In this document: positions 10,771 to 22,032 of the stretch, piece by piece
Layout of the letters: every line of letters starts with the position of its first letter
Position numbering within the stretch: the stretch's first letter is position 1
Source of the DNA: Arsenophonus sp046530785
GTDB taxonomy: Bacteria > Pseudomonadota > Gammaproteobacteria > Enterobacterales > Enterobacteriaceae
Direction of reading: 5' to 3'
Assembly: GCA_046530785.1 (NCBI GenBank)
Contig: JBHEQT010000005.1
Span: 62,001-126,000, forward strand
Length of the DNA stretch: 64,000 bases
Program-made: the position numbers and the translations under genes
Notes under the pieces: model-generated
The model's database searches: none
The model's input: the letters and a program-made list of their open reading frames with translations, nothing else
Told to the model about the DNA's origin: nothing

Positions 10771-11759
10771 ATTTCCTCCAATTAGAAAATATTTTTTAAT
10801 TAAATAAAATAAAGATAATTAAATTATTATTAGTTTATGCAAAACATAATATAAAACTAGTATAATTATACTAATTTTATCATTGATATTTGGTATTATT
10901 TTATTTACTAAATGTTTAATAAAACTTAATAGTTAAAGTAATCATATACTATCTATACTTTTTACTAAAGTAAAATAAATATTGGTTACTATTATTTCAT
11001 TTGAGTTTCTCTGAAAATATATAAGTATAAATAAATATTATTTTTTATAGTTATTTTAAATTCATCTATTAAATATCACTTTAAAATATTCTTAATTATA
11101 TTTTATAAAAATAAAATAATTTCATCTAATAAAGTTATTTTAATGATAGAAAAGAAACCGAAACATTTCTTTTTAAATATTAATTTCTATTATTTTCTTC
11201 TTAGAAAGAGAATGGAAATTATTAATAAGTATTAATTTTATTTTTAATTTCAATTTATTATTGAGCAATTTCGTTATTGTTACTTGTGAGAATTAATTTC
11301 ACTATAAATAGATAGTTAGGATAAAATAATGAGATTAAGATAATAATCTTCTTATTCAAAAATGATTTTTTAAAAAAAGTTTAATTTTTATATTATTATT
11401 TATTTTTATTAATCTTTATTATTTATAGTTTATAAATTCTAATTTATATGTAAAAATGTTATTAATAATATCATTTCTATATTTATAGATGAAAATATTA
11501 TAGAGTATCTATAATAATAGTGGTAGATTCAATAATTTTCCTGGTTAATTATTATTATTTATTATTTATATTTTATTAAAAGTTTAAAAAATACCTTCTA
11601 GTATACCTATGTTAAAAGGTGTTTTATAAACATTATTTATGGTTACTATATTTTTTTATATTGTGGTATATCTAAATGATTTAATAAACAAAATAATTAC
11701 TGATAAAATATCGAATGAAATAACTATCTCACTCAATTAATAATTTGTTTAGTTACTAA
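10771..11759. other. Gene-free spacer between fpr and tpiA
   Basis: About 1 kb of AT-rich DNA. In E. coli several small genes separate tpiA and fpr; none is recognisable here in any frame, and no clear terminator or promoter is visible. Confidence 0.65.
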
Positions 11760-12506
11760 TTACCAATATTGTTCACTAGTAATTTGTCCTGTTTTACTAC
11801 GTAATCGTTTATCCATCCCTCTTTGTATTTTTAGTATCTCCTGAGTATCTTTAACCATTTGTGGATTACCACAAAGCATAACATGGCTAGTTAATGGATT
11901 AATTTTTGCATTTGCTGCTTGTTCTAACTTTCCATTTTCAATTAATTTTGGAATACGACCAGTGAGTGATCCGATTTTGTTTTCACGACTAACAATAGTT
12001 AAAATTTTTAATTTTCCATTGTATCTTTTCTCAAGTCTTTTCATTAATGATAAGTAGGTTAGATCTTCAGTATATCGTACTGCATGTACTAAGATTATTT
12101 CATTAAACCTCGATAAATTCTCTCCAAACTGCAAAATAGATAAGAAAGGCCCAATTGCAGTACCTGTTGATAACATCCAAAGTATTTCAGAATCGGGAAG
12201 TTCTTTTAATACAAAAAAACCAGATGCTTCTTCTGTAACATAGATAAGATCACCTGATTTTAATGCTTCAAGGTATGGACTGAGTTTTCCTTTTTGTACA
12301 GTAACAAGATAAAATTCTAATTGATTATCGTTTGGCGGATTAACATAAGAATAAGCTCTTTGAATGCGCTGGCCATTTATCTCTAGAGAAAGTTTAGAAA
12401 ATTGTCCCGCAATAAAAGGTTTTATTGGTGCTTTTAAGATTAAACTAAATAATGAATTTGTCCATTTCTGGTTTTTAATAATTTTTCCTGTTACCCAATT
12501 TGACAT
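11760..12506 (-). CDS. fpr: Ferredoxin/flavodoxin-NADP+ reductase
   Basis: FAD enzyme that passes electrons between NADPH and flavodoxin or ferredoxin, supporting Fe-S and radical-SAM chemistry. At 248 residues it is identical in length to E. coli Fpr. The FAD-binding RAYSYVN motif is at 50-56, the NADP-domain Gly motif STGTAIGP at 113-120 and CGNPQMV at 212-218. The C-terminal aromatic pair YW, which stacks on the flavin, is kept. The start is supported by AGGAG about 8 bases upstream. E. coli carries fpr near tpiA, consistent with this context. No lesion is visible. Confidence 0.97.
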   Translation of the reverse strand: MSNWVTGKIIKNQKWTNSLFSLILKAPIKPFIAGQFSKLSLEINGQRIQRAYSYVNPPNDNQLEFYLVTVQKGKLSPYLEALKSGDLIYVTEEASGFFVLKELPDSEILWMLSTGTAIGPFLSILQFGENLSRFNEIILVHAVRYTEDLTYLSLMKRLEKRYNGKLKILTIVSRENKIGSLTGRIPKLIENGKLEQAANAKINPLTSHVMLCGNPQMVKDTQEILKIQRGMDKRLRSKTGQITSEQYW

Positions 12507-15500
12507 GCTATTATTCTCCTAATATTTTAAATTAATCGTTAATATTTTTTCATATTATTTTAAATTTAAATATAATCATTATTAATAATCTTTTAACTAT
12601 TTAGTTAAATTATCAAGTTTTATTATGCTATCAATCGCGTCACCCCCCACTTATCTTTAAAAATAAGTAAGTGCAAAAGATTTACCTAGTTGAAAATAAT
12701 TTCATTGATTAATTCGAATTTTAAAAATTGTTAGATTAATTGATTTTTAACATAGAAATTTTATAAAAAATTTATTAAATTTAAAATATTAAAAGATATT
12801 TTAATAACTCAATTTTTATATAAAAATCAGAAAATTAGAAAAATTTTAATTTACTATTAATTCTTTCTTTTAAGCATAGTATGCCAAGACGATAAAATAA
12901 TTTAGATATTATTATTTATCTGAAATATTTTTTCTTATTTTAATATAACTTTCACTAAAATATAAAGAGTAATGAAAGATATATAATTTAGTATTTTATA
13001 TTTTTCAAAATTATTTTATGGTCAACAAATAATTTAACCATAGTAATTATCGACTTGTTATTTTAATTTGATAATTTTAATTATTTATTTAATTATAACA
13101 AATAATTATTGCTATCTTTATTTCATTGCAGATCTTATATGTTGTAAAATAGAATTCAAAATTTGTAGATCTCTATTTTCTGTCTAATATACAAAAATTA
13201 CTATTCCTTATAGATTTCTATATTGGAACAATATTATAGTATTCTATAATACTGTATTTAAATTATAAAGAAATATTAGCCAATCCGTATTGTTTAGACC
13301 TATAATTATGAATTTGTTACTTATTTTTTATAATTGTATTTAATTAGATTTTGGATTTATTTAAATTTTATTTTAGAACAAGTATATAAAATAGTTTCCT
13401 AAGAAATACTTTTTATTTTTTTTAAAATATCTTTTTATCATTTATTGTTAATAAATTTTATTTTTAATGTATAATTAATAATATAGATTTGTAAATCTTT
13501 AATTTTATAGTATTTAAATCAAGTAAAAAAATAGAGAAGTGTATTATGTAAGAGAGAATAATTAAGATTTACTAATTATTACTGCCACTATTCTCTTTTC
13601 TCATGAAAAGAGCCCTTTTATTAATTAAAATAAACATTTTATATCTTTTTTATTTTATTTCTATTATAATTTTGTCGATTTATATTTATGAATATGAATT
13701 ATTACTGATTTCTGATATATTTTTATATACGTATGTTATTGCAATTAGTCGTTACTATATTTTAGTGAATATTTACTTTTAAAATTTATTTAAATTAATA
13801 GTAATTCTATTTTGGAAATGTATATAGTCTAATTATTTCTCATATATATATATCCTAATTATATAGCTAACAATTTTATATTAAGTTCACTAACCTAAAT
13901 ATTAATATTTGTTTATAACGTATTATATATTTATAGATCGCTTAGTATAAGTTAACTAAATATATTTTGTTATATGGATATATTAATTTTTTAAAAAAAT
14001 TTTCTTTAAATTTCCATTAATCATGATTTTAAACAAGTTCAGGGTTCAATCATGATTCAAATATTTTTGAACTATTATTCTTTTCTGAAAGAAAAGAATA
14101 TGGGGTTTAGTTATTATATAAATACTGCACTGTAGAGAGAGAAATTTTTAAGGAAGAAATAATAACTAATTTTATTAAATTAAGTACTGTGAAAGAATTT
14201 AATATTTTTTATTAACTTAAGATAAATTTATGATATACTTTCGATATATAATTGTGAATTACTTTTACAAAAACTAATCTCATTAATACAAGATAATAGA
14301 TAATATCTTATATGATAGAATCATATAAATCTTCAACTAAAAAGTAATGAGTTTTTATTCATCTTATACAGAATTTTTAATCAGTTAAATTTTCTTTCAG
14401 TTATCATGTTGATAAATAAATATTGATTAATTGGTAATAGTTTTTTCGCACTGAACGTAATCATCTGTATTTTATTTTTGTAGAGAACAAAAAATTAAAT
14501 AAATCTAATATTAATAAATCTTCAAAGATAAACCTTTTATTAAAATTTGATGGAGATAATGAATAATTATCTCTTTTTTTTAAAAGATCAAAATAATTCA
14601 GTTCTATTAAATTAGTTAATATACAAAAGATAATCGCGAAATTTTTGTGAACTGAAATCAATATATTAATTTGTACAGAATAATAAGTTTGGTATTGTTA
14701 AAATATATAGGAAAATTATATATAAAATGGAAAATATTTTTAAAAAACACATGGTGCTTTGATCTTTTGCATAGCTCATGTATATTGAGGTGCTCTCGTA
14801 GAGAGATATTTAATTAGCTGATAAAAGTTATATATATTTTTTGGTAAAGTATAAAGAAATGAAAAGTATCGTTTTTATTTTTTATGCGAAAAATGACTAT
14901 CAGATTCAAGAAAGTGATGATTAGAAAATAAAAAATAAGATAATTCGTATTATTAATTTAATGAAAGATTTTATCTATCAAGAAAGTTTTTATTTTTATT
15001 TGTGAACAAGATTTTATGTAATCTTTTTATTATCTTGAAAATAGATTTAGGCGTTTATATAGTTATTGATTCTTTTCCAAAAAGAAAATTTTTTAGGATA
15101 TTGATTGATTTTTTTATATTTATTTTAATTTTATCATCTTTGTTTGATATTGCTATATAAAATTAGGTAAAAGATAAATATCTATTTATAAAGTAAATTA
15201 ATTACATGATTTAAATCAAATATGGTTTTATTATAAAAATAAATTAAGAAATAAATTTTCATTTATAAAAACGTTTTCTTTAATTTAATAGAAAGATAAC
15301 TGTTTTTTAGAATAAAAGAAAAATGATATATGAATAATCCCAAAATTATATTTTATTTTATTTTCTCTTATAAAGAGAAATTTTTACCTTTTTCTTTTCT
15401 TTTTATCTATAAAAAATTATAATTAAGATGTGGGATTATTATTATTTTTTGTTATTACTGACATTTACTAGTTTTATAAAAATTTTTCATAAAACTAAAT

Positions 15501-18500
15501 AAAGAATCAAAATTTTTGATAAACCTTTCTTATTCTTTTCTAACAAAACCATCTTTCTTTTTAAAATTAATGGTATTGTTCAACAAGTATTCTTTTTTTT
15601 TAATATTGATTCTAGATGGTTAAATAAATATGATTACTTCGTAAAATACGTTATTTTAGATTATTGTTATAGTCAACTTGTTTTATTTATATATAAATAT
15701 ATTATATAATTTTATTTTTTTGGAATTACTAAAATAGTAGATATTATTCGGTAATAAAAAATAAATACTTTCAATTAAAAATAAAATAGATGATCTATTA
15801 TCTAATTATTTTCCTTAATTAATTTTTATTTATTATCCCATTTGTATTCACTGATTACAATTAATGATGCACAAATTGCATGGTCAGGTATAATATTGAA
15901 AATATTGATGTTATTTATTAAAGATAATAAGATATTGATATTTATATAACTGATATTTTGATAGATATATTTTCTTTCTTTTATAAAAAGAACTTTTTTC
16001 AGAGATTATAGAATTTTTAGCTATAAAAACAGAAAATCACCCATTCCCGCAATTATTACAGATATATAATATCCGATAGTCTATAAATTCAATGGTTTAT
16101 AATTTTTAAGTAAAGTACTTATAAACCTATAAAAGCTTGAGCACAATATTGATAATTACTCTTTTTTAAAAAGAAAAAAACCCATGTACTAACTATTTAG
16201 ATCTATAATTGTTCTAATCTTATTAGAAAGATGAATATGAAAGAGGATGTTGATTGAGTTCTGAGTTCTTAATCCGTAAAGTACATAAGAGTTGAAAGCT
16301 TCAATTTTAATCCCATTTCTTTTCAACATTAGAAAAATATTAACTATACAAAAAATATATTAAGTAAGAAAAGAATCCTGTTAAAAATGGCCAAAATTTA
16401 TCTTACAAGGTAAAAATAATATATTACTAACTAGATATTTAGTTAAGATTTATATATTTGGTTTCTTTTTTCAGATCTGTAAGTTTTAACATCATGAATG
16501 CATTATATTGCAATCTTTTATTTATACTTTTGTCAAGATATATATTATATATAATAATGAGGAACTAGAGGGAAGAAAAAGTATTTTCTAATATATATTT
16601 CTATTATTTTGCAAGTAAAAATTATTATAACAAGTTTAAGTATCGTTGTGTCATATAATTATACTTACATGAATAATATTCCATATTTTTTATTTAAAAA
16701 GTTTTTTAGGAAAATGTATTTTTCTTATAATGGAATTATCTTTTCCATACCAAAAGATGGAATATTTTATATTTTAATAGAAGTTAACTTGCTATCTATC
16801 ATACCTATCTATACATTTTTTGAAAATGCTACTAATCTTTTAGTATATATAACTTATTTAATATTGATTTCAATACAAAATTAAATCTTCGTAAATTAGT
16901 ATTTTAATTAAAAAACAGATGAAAAAGTTCCAGTCGATTATTTTCGATATTAAAATTTTTACAGATTCTTAAAAAGAAACTATCTATCAATATAGAAATT
17001 ACTTTCCATATTCTAATAAGAAAATTCTTTTCGAAAATTAAATTTACTTATGATAAGATTTTTCAATTATAAAAAATAAAATGGCTATATCTCCCCCAAA
17101 TTCTTGAATATTTACATTCAATTTTTCTATACAAGTAAAAATAAGAACTAAATAATCTATCAAGGAGAATTATTGTATAAATTACAAAATATTTTATTAG
17201 TTAAGCTACTAAAAACAAATTCTTAATTATTATGAGTTTTCAATTTATAATTAATTAATAATATTGGGATTATATATCTCTAAAGATATAGAAATTGAAG
17301 ATTTAAAAATCAAGAATATAGCTTTTTAAATCTTAAAATATTAAAATACAAGAAAACTTTAATATTAAAAATGGATTATATTATAGATCATTGATCATAA
17401 AAGAGATTTATTTATCAATATGAAGATCAAGTTCACATGAAAATATAATTATTTGATCTTCGGTAAAATTAAATATAGCTTGAAATTAAAATATAAGAAG
17501 AAAATTGTATGAAATAAAATACTATATTGTATAAAATATAGTTACCTTATTGATTTAATCGTAAAAGGATATCTTTTAGTTAAAAATCATCTATAATAAA
17601 TTTATTTATATAAAAAACTTAAACATTTTAATGAAATAGGAAAATAAATAATCTTAAAATATATTAAGCAAACTATTATTTTATTGATAGCTCTATCTAT
17701 CTTTAAAGTTAGTGAATAGAAGAAAAGATTCTAACGAGAATAAATACTAGTAAACAATTTCCTAAACAAAATATAATGGAATTAATTTTTTGATATCACT
17801 ATAAATAAGAATATCGAGTTATTTTAAATATAATAAAACTAAGAAGGATATTAACGTTGTATTTTAGTTTTAAAACTTTTTATTCTTTATTAAGATAAAG
17901 AATAATAGCCAAGAATCGTTTATTTACTATCTCGACGTATTTAATAATCTAAGAAAATTGAAAACGATAAAATTTTATAAGTTTTATCTTTATAGGTAAC
18001 AATATAATTTCTTCTATAAAAGAATGATTCGAAAAATTCTCTACTATTTTATAAAAGTTATATTATACATCATTTAATGATGTATATCTGTTATCTGAAC
18101 TCTTCAAGAGGAATTATACAAATATTATGTTATTAAATATTTAAATATGATTTAATATATTTAAAACACTTATTTCAACTGAAGGAAAAGGATAGTAACT
18201 CACTCTTAATATCGTAAGTTGTTAAAATTAGATCTGGATGAGTTAAATACTCCGTAAAATTTTTTAATAAATATACCTGATATCTTAGAAATTTTTTTAG
18301 AATTCTGTTTTATAATCTATCATTTGTTTATATAGATAGATCTCAAATTCTTTTAGAATTAATAAAGTTAAATATAATTTTTGATTGTTTAACTTAAAAA
18401 CTATAATTAGAAAATATTTAAATTAATTTATTTAATTTTACTGAAAAAATAAGCTTTTTATAAAACTAATTGTATTTAACTAAATATAGGTAATAGATAA

Positions 18501-18509
18501 TAATAGTAA
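12507..18509. other. Gene-free AT-rich block, 6 kb, containing repeat copy B
   Basis: No coding region is supported between fpr and priA. Frames of 60-90 codons (for example 14461-14661 minus, 16609-16884 plus) are low-complexity Ile/Asn/Phe/Lys-rich strings without motifs. The block holds a diverged copy of the dispersed repeat (about 16045-16605), several short hairpins of the type CTTTTC...GAAAAG (13593-13612, 14083-14104) and an 11-bp inverted repeat at 18064-18086. I infer eroded genes. Confidence 0.7.
16045..16605 (+). repeat. Dispersed repeat, copy B (old, diverged)
   Basis: Shares with copies C and D, in the same order: an attc(c)cgca...ccgatag segment, a gtaaagta...tataaagct segment, gaggatgttgattgag followed by ttaatccgtaaag, cttcaattttaatccc, ctagatatttagttaagatt, aagttttaacatcatgaatgc, and a gaggaactagaggg segment. 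Edges are approximate. Confidence 0.55.
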
Positions 18510-20703
18510 TTAATTTTTAATTGGATCGACATCAATATTCCATTTTACTTTCCGACTTTCAGGGTATCTCATAATTTCAGGTAATATATTTGAAAGGAAT
18601 TGTTGTAAATAAGATCGAGAAGGATGTTGAAGTAGTAATTTCCAATGGAAACGACCTGCCCTTTTAGCTTGAATCGAATGCAAAGGACCCATTAACCAAA
18701 GTTGTGGATTGTGTATATTATTTTGTTCTATACATTCTCTAACTTTATTTAAAAAATCAGATGCAGACTGATTATTACGATCTTCTGAACGGATCATAAT
18801 ATGACTGCTATATGGTGGCAAAAAAACATCTCGTCGTTCCTCTAATATTTCTATCGCAAATTCGTTATATCCCTTTTTTAATAATGTAGATAATAATGGA
18901 TGTTCTGGATAATAAGTTTGGAGAATTATTTCTCCATGTTTTTTAGTTCGTCCAGCTCTTCCACATATTTTGATATAAAGTTGAGCAAATTTTTCCATTG
19001 CTCTATAATCATCGGAAAAAAGTGCACGATCTACATTTAGTAGAGCAACTAAAGTAACATCAGGAAAATGATGTTCTTTAGTCAGCATTTGAGTTCCGAT
19101 TAGAATTTGAGCGCCACCTTTATAAATATTTGCTAATTTAGTTTCTAATAAATCTTTATTTCGAGTTGTATCTTTGTCAATGCGAATAACTGGGATATTA
19201 GGAAAAAGTTTCTTAATAGCATTTTCTAATCGTTCAGTTCCTAAACCGACAGGGAGAAGATGAGTTGATCCACAATGTAAACATTGTATCGGAATAGGGA
19301 GTTGAGCATTACAGTAATGGCAACATAGCTTCCGTTGATAATAGTGTAGTGTGTAATAATGATCACAACGTGAACACTCAGCAATCCATCCACAATCATG
19401 GCAAATTAATTTTGCTGAATAACCGCGACGATTTAAAAATAGTATCACTTGATTATTTTCTGTTAGATGATCTTTAATACGTTGAATTAATTCTTTTGAC
19501 ATATTATGTTTTAATGGTTGTCCTTTTAAATTCAATAAATATTGACTTGTAAGTTTATTGTTTTCAATTCTTTTAGTTAAATCTAGACGGTGATATTTTC
19601 CTTGTTTGATATTATAAAGGCTTTCTAAAGAAGGTGTTTCTGTACCCATAATAATTGGAATATTTTCTTGTTTTGCGAGAAAAATAGCTAGATCGCGGGC
19701 ATGATAACACCATCCGTCTTGTTGTTTATAAGAGTTATCATGTTCTTCATCAAGAATAATCAAGCCAAGATTTGCAAAGGAAGTAAATAATGCGGAACGC
19801 GTACCAATTACGATTGCATTATATCCTTTTTTTGCACGTAACCAAACCTCCAGTCTCTCACTATCACTTAATCCTGAATGTAGAATATCAATAGGAATAT
19901 TAAATCTTTTATTAAATCGTTGAATAGTTTTAGAGGTAAGACTAATTTCAGGGACGAGGAATAATATTTGTTTACCTTTCCCTAAAATATTTTCAATAAT
20001 ATTGAGATAAACTTCGGTCTTACCAGAACCAGTGATCGATACTAATAACCAAGGTATAAATTTTTGATGAAAATTTATTCTCCTTATTGCTCTTGACTGT
20101 TCTAGATTGAGTTTTGGTTTTTCATCTAAGATCTGAAAATCAGAATACCAATCTTCCATTTTTGGTTCAATAAGTAGTAGTTGAATCAACTTTTTTTTTT
20201 AGAACTTGTAGAGTATTTTTATTCAATTCATAGTTTAGTAGTTGGTGATGATAGACAGATTGTTTCTGTAGCAACAAGAGTGCTTGTTGCTGTTTTGGTG
20301 CTCTATTAAGGTGATTTATAGTAATAATTTTACCTTTTTGAGTAATTTGCCATTGCCATATGGGAGAAAATCTTGCCGCTTTTCCTTGTCGAAGTAGACT
20401 TGGTAATGTATGAAATAATACTTCACCAATTGGGTAATGATAATACTGAGAAGCCCAAATTAGCAATGACCATAAACTTTCCGAAAATAGTGATTCTTTA
20501 TCTAAAACTTGTTTAATAGGTTTTATTTTTGAAGAAGTAAGTTTAGTATTTTGGTTATGTGAGAATACAATACCTAAAGTAGTACGTTTAGCAAAAGGTA
20601 CTAATACTCGGCAACCTTTTATTTTTAATGGGAAATTATTTGGTAATTGGTAATCAAAAACTTTCATCAGTGGAATAGGAATTGCTACTTGAACTATAAG
20701 CAT
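18510..20703 (-). CDS. priA: PriA, primosomal replication-restart helicase, frameshifted at a 10-A tract
   Basis: PriA reloads the replisome at collapsed forks. Two overlapping frames (20703-20167 and 20189-18510) together give the full protein. The break is in a run of ten A (plus-strand T at 20191-20200). Reading nine A joins ...LQVLKKK to LIQLLLIEPKMEDW and gives 730 residues against 732 in E. coli. Corrected numbering: N-terminal DNA-binding region 1-170, Walker A GSGKT 225-229, DEEH 318-321, a complete set of eight zinc-binding Cys in the 430-480 region, and the C-terminal DVDPIKN. Helicase motifs carry unusual changes: GSATP reads GTETP, AKGHHF reads TKEHHF, DVDGALF reads NVDRALF. Either slippage rescues it, the base count is an assembly error, or the gene is failing. 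It is divergent from rpmE as in E. coli. Confidence 0.9.
20191..20200 (-). other. priA: Ten-A slippage tract at the priA frameshift
   Basis: Ten consecutive A in the coding strand at the exact junction between the two priA frames. Nine A (or a -1 slip) restores the frame. Homopolymers of this length are known sites of RNA polymerase slippage in AT-rich symbionts and are also common sequencing-error sites. Confidence 0.7.
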
Positions 20704-20811
20704 TATTAAACATTCTCTAATATTTTATATATGTTTTATGATTTAAATTAAAGAATATAATATCATATTTTTCAATAAATTTTATTGTGCTATAAAAATT
20801 TTTATTATAGT

Positions 20812-20841
20812 ATAACTGATATTATTAGTAATATCAGTTAT
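20812..20841 (+). promoter_or_regulatory. Hairpin in the priA-rpmE divergent region, candidate rpmE leader operator
   Basis: A perfect 13-bp stem (ATAACTGATATTA / TAATATCAGTTAT) with loop TTAG sits 95 bases before the rpmE ATG. The upstream AT-rich stretch has promoter-like TATAGT (about 20806-20811) with a weak -35, so the hairpin would lie at the 5' end of the rpmE mRNA. E. coli rpmE is controlled by its own product through a structured leader; assigning that role here is inference from position only. Confidence 0.35.
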
Positions 20842-20936
20842 CTTTAACTTCAATTTTTAATTAAATTATACATATCATCTAATATTAAATTAAATTAGAG
20901 TTAGATGTAAAAATACGTTCTAGATAAAGGTTTTTT

Positions 20937-21194
20937 ATGAAAAAAAATATTCATCCTAAATACGATGAAGTCATTGCGACTTGTTCTTGCGGTAATATAA
21001 TGAAAATTAAAACAACTGCTAATCGTAATCTAAATTTAGATGTTTGTGGTAAATGTCATCCATTCTATACAGGTAAACAACGTGATGTAATTACTGGAGG
21101 ACGTATTGATCGGTTTAAGCAGAGATTCAGTAATATTCCAAGCATAAAAAATGATATAAATTCATATACTACGAAGAAAAATCCTACTACATAA
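20937..21194 (+). CDS. rpmE: Ribosomal protein bL31, zinc-binding type, with C-terminal extension
   Basis: Large-subunit ribosomal protein that bridges the two subunits. The start MKKNIHPKYDE and the four zinc-ligand cysteines (CSCG and CGKC), followed by HPFYTGKQRDV and GGRIDRFKQRF, are all conserved. An AAAGG lies 6-8 bases before the ATG. The protein is 85 residues against 70 in E. coli; after the usual end (NIPS) about 15 residues rich in Asn, Thr and Lys follow, probably from loss of the ancestral stop. The last codons and the stop lie in a hairpin (21181-21203). It is divergent from priA. metJ and metB, which follow in E. coli, are absent. Confidence 0.95.
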   Translation: MKKNIHPKYDEVIATCSCGNIMKIKTTANRNLNLDVCGKCHPFYTGKQRDVITGGRIDRFKQRFSNIPSIKNDINSYTTKKNPTT

Positions 21195-21203
21195 TAGGAG
21201 GAT
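21181..21203 (+). terminator. Weak hairpin over the rpmE stop codon
   Basis: ATCCTACT and AGGAGGAT form an 8-bp stem with one mismatch around the TAA. Only a broken T-rich tail (ggctttcttta) follows. A better perfect 10-bp stem with an AAA loop (GTACTTTATT at 21537-21546 / AATAAAGTAC at 21550-21559) and a U-rich tail lies downstream and could equally end the transcript. Confidence 0.3.
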
Positions 21204-22032
21204 TATGGCTTTCTTTAATATCAAAATTTTTATTATTTAATACTTAAAGTTATTAGATTAAAATAATTAAATAAAAAATATTTTTTAAAAATTTTTAAAA
21301 TCTTAAAGAAGAGATAAATATAGGGAATCTTTTTATCTATCATTTTAATTTTTCAAAAAAATACTTGTTTTTATTTTTTAAAATTTCATGAATGTAATAC
21401 TTTTAGTAAATTATTTTCATTTTATAGTAATTAATAAATAACTAAATTTTAGAACATTTCATATAACAAATCACTTTTTCGTATAACGTAAATTATTACT
21501 TAATAGAAAAGTATACTTCATCTCTTAAGATTTTAAGTACTTTATTAAAAATAAAGTACACTATAATCCTTTTAGTTTCTCGTTTTTACTATCTTTAACA
21601 TAATGGGTAATATAATTACGATTACATTTATCCATGAGATACCTTAAGTTAATCAATAAAAAATTTAATTTATTTAGTTTCTGTATAAATAATTCCTTAA
21701 TAAGGAAAAATTTATTTAATAAGTTTTATTGTTTATTTTAATATTTAATATTGGATAGTAATCTTAATAATTTATTTAAAAGTAAAGTATTTTGTCTTTA
21801 GATCTAGCAAGATCTTCATATTTGTTTAGTTATATTTAATAATCCTTTTTATTTCTTTTACTGAAAAAGATATTTTGATTAAACTAACAATCTTGATCAT
21901 ATGTCATTGATTAAGTGGTATATTACAGATCATATTATTTAGTTTAAAATTTCAACTAAAAACTTAATAAATTTTGCTTATTAAAAAAGTTAGATAATGT
22001 ATATAGTTAATATTGAAAAGGTAGATTTTATC
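21195..22032. other. Gene-free spacer where metJ and metB would be expected
   Basis: About 0.8 kb with no recognisable metJ or metB remnant and no MetJ-box-like repeats before metL. It contains the 10-bp hairpin at 21537-21559. Confidence 0.65.

Noticed and set aside
16609..16884. 91-codon plus-strand frame as a possible membrane protein
   Set aside because: It is hydrophobic and low-complexity as expected from AT-rich codons, has no family resemblance, and borders repeat copy B.
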